Origin: Bdellovibrionales bacterium | GTDB lineage: Bacteria > Bdellovibrionota > Bdellovibrionia > Bdellovibrionales > UBA1609 | Length of the DNA stretch: 6,313 bases | NCBI GenBank assembly: GCA_028279085.1 | Contig: JANQSX010000166.1 | Span: 1-6,313 of the forward strand | Direction of reading: 5' to 3' | Shown: piece by piece, positions 1-4,828 of the stretch | How the letters are laid out: each line of letters starts with the position of its first letter | Numbering within the stretch: position 1 is the stretch's first letter | Translations under genes and position numbers: made by a program | The notes under the pieces: generated by a model | Databases searched by the model: none | Seen by the model: the letters and a program-made list of their open reading frames with translations, nothing else | What the model was told of the DNA's origin: nothing

Positions 1-260
<260 letters not shown>

Positions 261-466
261 TTAAAAACAAAACTGACTGAAAATGCTAAGAATGATTTCA
301 GTTCAGACTCTCTTTGTTTTTGCCCTAAAAATTAAAAAATAAGAAACAAGAACAAATATCTTGTAAAAATGTGAGTTACTTTAAACTTGTGTTCTTCACC
401 ATTAAAATTAATGGATTCACCCTCTTCTATCCCCATAGAATCAGGCAACACAAGCACTCTAAAAAA

Positions 467-508
467 TATTCAGTTGTCAAAGAGCCTTCCCTTTTCTCGG
501 CAAGAAAA
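467..508 (-). promoter_or_regulatory. rRNA antitermination site (boxB hairpin + boxA)
   Basis: Read on the minus strand, a perfect 6-bp hairpin, TTTTCTTGCCGAGAAAA (492-508), is followed five bases later by GGCTCTTTGACAACTGAATA (467-486). The second element closely matches the boxA antiterminator of rRNA operons (E. coli TGCTCTTTAACAA). The order hairpin (boxB) then boxA, ahead of the rRNA, is that of rrn leaders. In rrn operons boxA recruits NusB/NusE and helps RNA polymerase read through the untranslated rRNA. A TGTGTTG motif shortly downstream resembles boxC, but this is weak. The boxA call is strong; the boxB call is an inference from position and pairing. Confidence 0.75.
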
Positions 509-602
509 CCAGATAACATGAGCTTTATAATTCTGATTCTTTTAAAAAAATCTAAGAAAAATAAACCCTTATAACCTTAAGCCTCCACTAAAGAAAGGGG
601 TG

Positions 603-624
603 CCCCGGGATCTTAATCCAGGGG
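603..624. other. GC-rich hairpin in the rRNA leader
   Basis: An inverted repeat: CCCC, a mismatch, GGAT, a CTTA loop, ATCC, a mismatch, GGGG. It stands out as a G/C island in AT-rich DNA. No run of T follows closely on either strand, so it is not a standard intrinsic terminator. On the minus strand it would sit right at the start of the transcript from the candidate promoter at 632-660, so it may shape the 5' end of the rRNA precursor. Confidence 0.4.
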
Positions 625-631
625 AAAGTAG

Positions 632-660
632 ATGATAATGATTATGGAAACAAAGATCAA
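632..660 (-). promoter_or_regulatory. Candidate promoter for the 23S unit
   Basis: On the minus strand TTGATC (655-660) and TATCAT (632-637) are separated by exactly 17 bp. This is a fair sigma-70-type match, with four or five of six bases in each box. Transcription would start near 625 and run through the boxB/boxA site into the 23S gene. In DNA this AT-rich such matches arise by chance, so the call rests mainly on position and spacing. Confidence 0.35.
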
Positions 661-711
661 GCTTTAAAATGGAAAATTTCTAAATCGCAAAACATAAAAA
701 AGCCTTCAGTT

Positions 712-783
712 TTACAGGAATACTCCGGGTCCACCTCTTCCGCCACTTTTATCAGTATTCAGTAATTCGTTAACAATATCTAT
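712..783 (-). pseudogene. Short gene-like fragment (23 codons), possible C-terminal remnant
   Basis: On the minus strand a frame is open from just after a TAG at 784-786 to a TAA at 712-714. It encodes DIVNELLNTDKSGGRGGPGVFL after one Ile, written in parts: a helical DIVNELLNTDK followed by a Gly-rich SGGRGGPGVFL end. The composition looks like a real protein C-terminus, and the local G/C content is above that of the surroundings. There is no start codon and no ribosome binding site, and upstream all frames are closed. It could be the leftover end of a gene lost by rearrangement next to the rRNA leader, or chance. I do not recognise the family. Confidence 0.2.
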
Positions 784-887
784 CTATCTAGATTTTTTGA
801 ATCTTAAAAAGAGCTATACATAAACTGTCATATATGATTCAATCATAATAACCTATTGAATGGAAAACCAAGTTAAGGAGGAGTTAA

Positions 888-1181
888 ATGAAATATATTT
901 TAGTTTTATTAATAACATTGTTTTTGACCTCAGCCTGTCATTCCATAAAAAAGGAAAAATCTACATGGCAAGACAATAAATCCACACAAAAACGTGAAGT
1001 TGCTGGGACAATACCTCAAGATGCAAGTGAAATAGAACCTGGAGAATTTATAATCGTCACTGGTTCTGATTATGAACCTCTATATTTTGAGATGAGTAGA
1101 TATTGTGATGCGACAAAATCTTTTATAAAGCTTTATGATACTATGGGTGGTGGACAGGCCGTACTTTGTGTTAAAAAATGA
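888..1181 (+). CDS. Putative small lipoprotein (97 aa), function unknown
   Basis: The gene encodes a short exported protein that I cannot assign to a family. A strong ribosome binding site, AAGGAGG, ends six bases before the ATG and fixes the start. Residues 1-16 are a lysine plus a hydrophobic stretch ending LFLTSAC, with Cys17 as the likely lipidated residue. The lipobox is imperfect, with Thr at -3 where Leu, Val or Ile is usual, so plain signal-peptidase cleavage is also possible. After Cys17 comes a polar, lysine-rich linker (about 18-40), then a compact domain with EPGEFIIVTGSDYEPLYFEM and two further cysteines (Cys73, Cys94) that could pair. The last codons overlap a possible next start (ATGA at 1178-1181). 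It stands alone downstream of the divergent rRNA leader. The gene model is likely real; the function is unknown. Confidence 0.75.
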   Translation: MKYILVLLITLFLTSACHSIKKEKSTWQDNKSTQKREVAGTIPQDASEIEPGEFIIVTGSDYEPLYFEMSRYCDATKSFIKLYDTMGGGQAVLCVKK

Positions 1182-1519
1182 GAAAAATAGAAGAGGATAT
1201 TAAAATTCGGCCACTTGATTTTCCTGCAAAAATTTAAAACAGAAAAATATTTTTTTACAGGATTGAAAATCAGGAAGTTTATAGAAATTAATGAACTTAA
1301 AAATATCTCACAAAAATTAAAAAGCAAGAAAGCAATTACGCATATTTCCTCTATACTATCTCCAGTCCTCCTATCGTATGAAAAGGAAGATTTTGGGAGC
1401 GGGATGTTTATAATCTAAACAAAGTAATGTCTCAAAGTGGACACAGTGTACTTTATAGATCACAAATTGTTGTGGGTAACTTATATTTCTATAAACATAC
1501 GCCGATCCTAAAAGAATAA
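1178..1519 (+). pseudogene. Possible decayed small gene after the lipoprotein
   Basis: The 377 bp between the two plus-strand genes hold no intact gene, but coding-like pieces remain. An ATG at 1178 overlaps the lipoprotein stop (ATGA) and encodes MRKIEEDIKIRPLDFPAKI before a TAA. The next frame is open from about 1215 to 1418 and includes ITHISSILSPVLLSYEKEDF. The original frame then reopens after 1381 and runs to a TAA at 1517-1519 with WERDVYNLNKVMSQSGHSV and IVVGNLYFYKHTPILKE. One shift near 1215-1230 and a compensating one near 1390-1410 would join them into about 112 residues. No family is recognised. AT-rich DNA gives spurious open frames, so this is tentative. Confidence 0.3.
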
Positions 1520-1558
1520 TAAAAAGACCAATAAAGGTATCTAGCAAAGGAGTGGCTA

Positions 1559-2437
1559 ATGAAGAACCTGTCTTTTCTCTATATCTTGATTAGTGGGGTA
1601 CTTATTAATCACTTTTTTGTTTTTGAAGCGGCTTCTCGATCTGTTTTTTCAGCAGCTTCCGAGAAGGATCTCACTGACTCTGAATATCAGGAGATCATAC
1701 AAGCTAATATAAACAAACGGCAAGTTCAGTGTACTGGTGAGATTACTCGGTATCATCCTGAAGTATTAGATGGTGAAGAAATAAATAGAAAAGCGGATGA
1801 GGCTGCAAAAACATCATTAGAACAAAACGCAGAAAAAATAGAAGAATTTATAAATGACTGTAAGAATAGAGGAATAGCAAACGGAAAAAGGCATTCTGAA
1901 CTAATATCATGTGAGGAATTCCGTCCTAATAGCAAAGCAGGACACTATGATCATGTCTTTAGGAAAGCGAAGGATAAATTTCTTAAGGAAGCTGTAAAAG
2001 AAAGAAATAAAGCTATTTTAGAAAGAGAAAGAGAGTATTTAAGAGATCTTCTTCTTCCTAAAAGAGAGCAAGCTCGCCACAAAAGTCAGGAGGCTGTTAG
2101 CACTTATGAGAATATGCAGAATAGTGACTCTTCGGGCGAGAGAGCGCAAGAAATAGAAACAGAGAAAAACCGGGCCATTGATTATTTAAAAGAGGAGTGG
2201 GAAATAGCTTATCAGGTGTTTAGATGTTATGATTCTTTAGAGTCTTTGACAATGTTCAATGATGAGTATCGCGACTACTATTATACTATTCAAAGAAAGA
2301 AATTGGCTAGTTATAATGATTATGAATCTGTTAGACAATCTCTTGGAAAATTAGGGTATCACTTAGAGCCTGTAACAGGTGTTGAGGAATATACTCCAGG
2401 TGCAGGAGGATTGGCTCCCGTTACAGGAGGTGATTAG
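1559..2437 (+). CDS. Exported charged helical protein of unknown function (292 aa), C-terminus probably truncated
   Basis: AAAGGAG (1546-1552) lies six bases before the ATG. Residues 1-25 look like a signal peptide (hydrophobic 4-22, possible cleavage after Ala24 or Ala25). The mature part is very rich in Glu, Lys and Arg. Residues about 70-220 should be long helices, perhaps coiled coil, as in REREYLRDLLLPKREQARHK. Four cysteines (58, 101, 118, 223) could form two disulfides, which fits a periplasmic or secreted protein. The end (269-292) is a low-complexity Pro/Gly stretch with PVTG twice and YTPGAGG once. After the TAG stop the same frame continues with K-YTPGAG before another TAG, so the stop looks like a GAG-to-TAG change inside a 17-codon repeat. 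A 78-bp copy of codons for residues about 192-218 lies downstream at 2480-2557. I recognise no family. Confidence 0.8.
   Translation: MKNLSFLYILISGVLINHFFVFEAASRSVFSAASEKDLTDSEYQEIIQANINKRQVQCTGEITRYHPEVLDGEEINRKADEAAKTSLEQNAEKIEEFINDCKNRGIANGKRHSELISCEEFRPNSKAGHYDHVFRKAKDKFLKEAVKERNKAILEREREYLRDLLLPKREQARHKSQEAVSTYENMQNSDSSGERAQEIETEKNRAIDYLKEEWEIAYQVFRCYDSLESLTMFNDEYRDYYYTIQRKKLASYNDYESVRQSLGKLGYHLEPVTGVEEYTPGAGGLAPVTGGD
2134..2211 (+). repeat. Direct repeat, copy 1 (inside the 292-aa gene)
   Basis: This 78-bp segment inside the exported-protein gene recurs 346 bp downstream at 2480-2557. The first 65 bp are identical and three mismatches fall in the last 13 bp. Here it encodes GERAQEIETEKNRAIDYLKE followed by EWEIAY. 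Confidence 0.97.
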
Positions 2438-2458
2438 AAATATACTCCGGGTGCAGGA
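2388..2458 (+). repeat. Degenerate 51-bp tandem repeat at the gene's 3' end
   Basis: AATATACTCC-[A/G]-GGTGCAGGA occurs at 2388-2407 and again at 2439-2458, exactly 51 bp (17 codons) apart. The first copy lies in the gene and encodes EYTPGAGG. The second lies just after the stop codon and would read KYTPGAG in the same frame before a TAG at 2459-2461. The following bases still resemble the first unit but with indels. This indicates a former C-terminal repeat array cut by nonsense changes. Confidence 0.7.
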
Positions 2459-2479
2459 TAGGATCCCGCTGTGGATTGA

Positions 2480-2557
2480 GGGCGAGAGAGCGCAAGAAAT
2501 AGAAACAGAGAAAAACCGGGCCATTGATTATTTAAAAGAGGAGTATGAAATGGCTTA
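2480..2557 (+). pseudogene. Direct repeat, copy 2: fragment of the 292-aa gene
   Basis: This is a downstream partial copy of 2134-2211. Its own frame is one base off from the parent gene's continuation (346 is not a multiple of 3). It still encodes GERAQEIETEKNRAIDYLKE then EYEMA and a TAG, with Trp-to-Tyr and Ile-to-Met as the only amino-acid changes. The copy stops ten bases before the stop codon of the convergent gene. It is best read as the remains of a tandem duplication with a 346-bp unit, or of a second paralogue, most of which was later deleted. The near identity points to a recent event or to gene conversion. No terminator is visible between the two convergent genes. Confidence 0.75.
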
Positions 2558-2566
2558 GCTCTTAGA

Positions 2567-3580
2567 CTAAAAAGCCTTTTGCCAACCCAGCTGGAACATA
2601 TAAGATTGTGTTTTTACAGAGGAACTTCGATAGACAGGTAATCCGACTTCAAACGCTAAACGATGTCCTTCTAAAAAATCAGTTCCTATATAATTTAAAC
2701 CCAAATAGGTTAGAACAGAATGTTTATGTTTATTATCACCCTGGTAAACTCCTCTCAAAGACACGCTAAAATTCTTACTTAAACTACAAGTCCCCCATAT
2801 ATGAGCTGTAGGTTCAAGTTTATTCTCAAACCGACGAAGTGAACCTTCACCAACAAAATCAAAAGAATACTTAAAACCTATCTGGAAACCTAAAGACAAC
2901 TGATCCCAATAGAACAAAGTAGATAACTTTGGTAAGAAAGCATAAGCTGACCAGGGTATCATAACTATATACTGGATCCCTTTTCCTTCCCATTCTTCCT
3001 CCATAACTCCACTTATGTAATCGAGTCCGGCAGTAGGAAAAAATACCTCTAAACTTAAAACCATTCTATAGAAATCCTCCTTCAAAGGAGCGTACAAAAC
3101 AGAAAGAGATATATCTCCTAACGCATGGTCTACATCAGATATATCGTATAACAAATAAGGTACCATGGTCATTGCTGTCCACCGATCTGTTAATCCATAC
3201 ATCAATCCCAACATACCCATCCACATATCTATGTTCACGTCCTTATCCACTGTTATAAATTCTTTATTATCCCCCACTTTTTCCACTTTAATCTTCTCCC
3301 TCATCATCATTAGACGAAAAGAAAGCATAAATTCACCCTGATCATGTACATGATCTCCCATAATACCTATAGGGGCATGTCCGTCAGGACGCTCATCTAT
3401 GTTAAAAGTTTCCATACCCTCAAAAGCATACTCATTTAAAGAACTCTCCTCTTGCTGACTAACACTATCTTGTTTCTCAACATCAGATCTATTTTCATCA
3501 GAGGACATGACAGAATCGGCATAGCCGTTATAAGAAAAAACCATTAAAGAAAAGAGAAAAATAAAAGTAGTACTCATCAT
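2567..3580 (-). CDS. Predicted outer-membrane beta-barrel protein (337 aa), transporter-like, function unknown
   Basis: AGGAGG (3586-3591) lies five bases before a double ATG; the first is used here and the second is equally possible. Residues 1-21 are a signal peptide with likely cleavage after Gly-Tyr-Ala21. A Ser/Glu/Asp-rich linker (22-60) precedes the segment RPDGHAPIGIMGDHVH (64-79). This opens a known family of outer-membrane proteins often annotated only as 'transporter'; I recall it from metal- or aromatic-related loci but cannot confirm a substrate. The remainder is alternating amphipathic strands with many aromatic residues (MVPYLLYDISDV, LSVLYAPL, YIVMIPWSAYAF), ending FQLGWQKAF with a terminal Phe, the usual signal for assembly by the BAM complex. 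The length fits a 10-16-strand barrel. The His/Met-rich front (MGDHVH, FRLMMM) might bind metal, which is an inference. It converges with the 292-aa gene. Confidence 0.85.
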   Translation of the reverse strand: MMSTTFIFLFSLMVFSYNGYADSVMSSDENRSDVEKQDSVSQQEESSLNEYAFEGMETFNIDERPDGHAPIGIMGDHVHDQGEFMLSFRLMMMREKIKVEKVGDNKEFITVDKDVNIDMWMGMLGLMYGLTDRWTAMTMVPYLLYDISDVDHALGDISLSVLYAPLKEDFYRMVLSLEVFFPTAGLDYISGVMEEEWEGKGIQYIVMIPWSAYAFLPKLSTLFYWDQLSLGFQIGFKYSFDFVGEGSLRRFENKLEPTAHIWGTCSLSKNFSVSLRGVYQGDNKHKHSVLTYLGLNYIGTDFLEGHRLAFEVGLPVYRSSSVKTQSYMFQLGWQKAF

Positions 3581-3591
3581 TTCAGCCTCCT

Positions 3592-3759
3592 AGAGAGTGT
3601 TAATATTTATTAAAAAGACTATATATTAGGTGATACTTCTGCTAGAGAAGTAAAACTAAAAGCCGCTAATATAGTATTAGAAATGTTTAGAAAACATATG
3701 GTAAACTCTCATATAGTGATTTAACTTTATAATATGTTGGCTTTAGTTTAATGGTGCTA
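3592..3759. other. Upstream region of the beta-barrel gene, with a short gene-like fragment
   Basis: These bases form the 5' region of the minus-strand barrel gene. They hold a perfect 6-bp hairpin, ACTTCT/AGAAGT (3635-3640/3646-3651), about 55-70 nt before its start codon. I see no convincing -35/-10 pair. On the plus strand a frame is open from 3614 to a TAA at 3722-3724. It reads LGDTSAREVKLKAANIVLEM and then FRKHMVNSHIVI, which is helical and protein-like, but it has no start codon or ribosome binding site. It may be a gene scrap or chance. Confidence 0.3.
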
Positions 3760-3987
3760 TTATTTTAATCTTTCTGGTGGTTCTCCTAATTCTTCTCGAC
3801 AATAATCATTCCATTCATCAAGTGTTGTTACCTGTTCATAACAGTATTTTTCTAGATGACTACCCCCAAAGTTTTTATTTTCCTCATTTTCTATTTTTCT
3901 GGCCTGTCTCCCATTTCTCACATACTCTTCTGGATGAACATGATTAGCAGAAGTAGTTGTTAATCCTTTATTATACCTCCCATAAAA
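3760..3987 (-). pseudogene. 75-codon open stretch, likely displaced 3' end of the upstream gene
   Basis: On the minus strand a frame opens after a TAG at 3988-3990 and runs to a TAA at 3760-3762. It encodes 75 residues that look like real protein: ANHVHPEEYVRNGRQARKIE, FGGSHLEKYCYEQ, TLDEWNDYCREELGEPPERLK minus its last residue. It contains no ATG. The only usual alternative start is a GTG at 3919-3921, giving 53 aa without a good ribosome binding site. It overlaps the end of the preceding gene (stop 3971-3973) by 17 bp in another frame. Removing one base from the A4 run at 3984-3987 fuses the two into a single 254-codon frame. I read it as the C-terminal tail cut off by a frameshift, or a sequencing error in a homopolymer. 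A separate GTG-started small gene is the alternative. Confidence 0.5.
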
Positions 3988-4525
3988 CTAGGGCGGCTCC
4001 TATTGTCACAGCAACAACACCTGCGGCAGTTAATCCACTACTGGACTTTGGACCTATCGTATATTCCATACTCATTCCTCCACCATGAAAAGATTGTTCA
4101 TTTGTGGAAAAATCATTAAACTCATTCTCTGAAATTGGGTTATAAAATAAATCTGGATCAATTTCACCTTCACAGAATTTGTCATAGCAACCAGTAATTC
4201 CTGTAATAAGAAACTTGTCTCCCTTTGCTCCTTCGTGAATCCCATCTGCACGACAAGATATTATAGAAGAATTGTAAATATTTTCTCCACAATTTAGATG
4301 TATTCCATACCAACTACCTGGCTTAGGTTTTGAAAGATGATTATCTACTTCCATATAATAACCTCTTATTGGTTCTGCATTTGCTGAAAAATGGTTAAAA
4401 AGAAATAAAAATAAGTATAAAAAACTAATAACTGACATAGAAATAGAAAGTTTTCTTATCTTTAAAGCCTTCAACAAATAAGCTATTATTAACATACTAA
4501 TAAATAGTGCTATTTTTTCTATCAT
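3971..4525 (-). CDS. Exported/membrane protein with four cysteines, function unknown (184 aa, possibly frameshifted)
   Basis: AAGGGGG (4530-4536) lies four bases before the ATG and supports this start. The N-terminus has two hydrophobic segments (about 4-18 and 30-46) split by basic KALKIRK, ending in a good cleavage site, FSANA|EP, after residue 50. It may be an unusually long signal sequence, or the real start may be an in-frame TTG near residue 18, giving a standard signal peptide. The exported domain (51-160) has four cysteines (79, 91, 113, 118), enough for two disulfides, with YGIHLNCGENIYN and FLITGITGCYDKFCEGEIDP. A Gly/Ala-rich transmembrane helix (about 164-182, GLTAAGVVAVTIGAALVLW) is followed almost at once by the stop. 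An open 75-residue tail continues one frame off at 3760-3987. A strong promoter lies upstream in the adjacent repeat element. I recognise no family. Confidence 0.7.
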   Translation of the reverse strand: MIEKIALFISMLIIAYLLKALKIRKLSISMSVISFLYLFLFLFNHFSANAEPIRGYYMEVDNHLSKPKPGSWYGIHLNCGENIYNSSIISCRADGIHEGAKGDKFLITGITGCYDKFCEGEIDPDLFYNPISENEFNDFSTNEQSFHGGGMSMEYTIGPKSSSGLTAAGVVAVTIGAALVLWEV

Positions 4526-4551
4526 TTTACCCCCTTATATTAACTACATAT

Positions 4552-4573
4552 CACTGTGGCCAACTTAAGTGTG
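4552..4573 (+). repeat. Left terminal inverted repeat
   Basis: CACTGTGGC plus 13 further bases, matching the reverse complement of 4803-4824 at 17 of 22 positions, with the outer nine identical. It marks the left end of the MITE-like element. Confidence 0.65.
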
Positions 4574-4577
4574 TATA

Positions 4578-4607
4578 TTTATATATAATGTGTTATATAT
4601 ATGTCAA
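4578..4607 (-). promoter_or_regulatory. Near-consensus promoter reading toward the four-Cys protein gene
   Basis: On the minus strand a perfect -35 box TTGACA (4602-4607) is followed by TATATA after 16 bp (4580-4585) or TATAAA after 18 bp (4578-4583). Transcription would start near 4570, giving an mRNA leader of about 45 nt that includes the left inverted repeat and the AAGGGGG ribosome binding site. The promoter lies inside the MITE-like element, so that element may drive the neighbouring gene. Confidence 0.6.
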
Positions 4608-4675
4608 ATGATAGATGTAATTACTGTAAATCGTTCGTATAAATTAAAATTGCTGGGAAATAAAAGACAAAATCG

Positions 4676-4800
4676 ACACAATGGACTACGCCCATAGTAG
4701 GTATTTAAGCCACACTCAGGACTGGGTAGGCAAAGGTACTGAGTCTTAGGGGACTGTCAGCTATAAGTAACATTGTAGCAAGCACTGGACAGAAGGCGTA
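4676..4800. other. Structured core of the MITE-like element
   Basis: This part is richer in G/C than the left half of the element. It has three inverted repeats: CTAC/GTAG (4686-4689/4697-4700), ACTCAG/CTGAGT (4714-4719/4739-4744) and CTGTC/GACAG (4754-4758/4788-4792). No open frame of useful length runs through it. The pairings could fold in the transcript or in single-stranded DNA. Which strand matters, and whether it is an RNA, cannot be told from one copy. Confidence 0.3.
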
Positions 4801-4802
4801 AA

Positions 4803-4824
4803 CACAGTTTACTTTGCCACAGTG
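4803..4824 (-). repeat. Right terminal inverted repeat
   Basis: This ends in GCCACAGTG and is the inverted partner of 4552-4573. It ends a few bases from the maeB stop codon, so the maeB transcript probably runs into the element; no separate maeB terminator is visible. Confidence 0.65.
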
Positions 4825-4828
4825 AAAA

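Larger units (their letters stand above)
261..660 (-). other. 23S rRNA leader region; no 16S or tRNA seen
   Basis: This stretch lies upstream of the 23S gene on the same strand and contains no credible protein gene. I looked for a 16S 3' end (the GGATCACCTCCTTT motif) and for tRNA T-arm and acceptor signatures between 261 and 887 and found neither. The leader instead holds two short inverted repeats near the 23S start: ACTGAAA/TTTCAGT at 276-282/296-302 and ACAAGA/TCTTGT at 346-351/359-364. It also holds a boxB/boxA pair at 467-508, a G/C-rich hairpin at 603-624 and a possible promoter at 632-660. These suggest a transcribed rRNA leader with its own start, which would mean a 23S unit separate from 16S. 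The alternative is a rearranged rRNA operon or a misassembly at a repeated locus. Confidence 0.6.
4551..4825. mobile_element. MITE-like element, 275 bp, with terminal inverted repeats
   Basis: The two ends form an imperfect inverted repeat. The left end (4551-4573) begins TCACTGTGGCCAACTTAAG; the right end (4803-4825) reads, reverse-complemented, TCACTGTGGCAAAGTAAAC. The outer ten bases are identical and 18 of 23 match overall. No transposase is encoded inside, and I see no obvious target-site duplication at the flanks. The right end lies three bases beyond the maeB stop codon and the left end about 25 bp before the start codon of the membrane-protein gene, so the element fills that intergenic gap. 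The left half is very AT-rich with an outward promoter; the right half (4676-4800) is more GC-rich and holds several inverted repeats. It may be a non-autonomous transposon or a shrunken IS. Copies elsewhere in the genome would settle it. Confidence 0.55.

Noticed and set aside
371..574. A 67-codon plus-strand open frame across the rRNA leader.
   Set aside because: It runs antisense through the boxB/boxA site, has a GTG start without a ribosome binding site, and no protein-like domain features. It is a chance frame.
724..748. The string ending CCTCTTCCGCCA resembles a tRNA-Ser 3' end, which could have marked an attachment site.
   Set aside because: No T-arm (TTCGA-type loop with paired stem) or upstream tRNA body is present, and the minus strand of the same bases reads as a Gly-rich peptide.
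777..790. Three TATC tetranucleotide units about 100 bp upstream of the lipoprotein gene, a possible phase-variation tract.
   Set aside because: Three units are too few for confident slippage, and no promoter boxes straddle it.
1133..1327. Minus-strand open frame overlapping the lipoprotein 3' end.
   Set aside because: It is antisense to a well-supported gene, has no ribosome binding site and a Phe/Ile-rich composition expected from reversed AT-rich coding DNA.
1431..1448. CTCAAAGTGGACACAGTG resembles the inverted form of the element's left end (14 of 18 bases), as if a second element copy ended here.
   Set aside because: No partner end was found within the preceding several hundred bases, and the bases lie in a stretch that may be coding. 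The similarity is too short to call a second copy.
1753..1935. Minus-strand 60-codon frame inside the 292-aa gene.
   Set aside because: It is a shadow of the real plus-strand gene: its Ser/Phe-rich product is the antisense of Glu/Lys codons.
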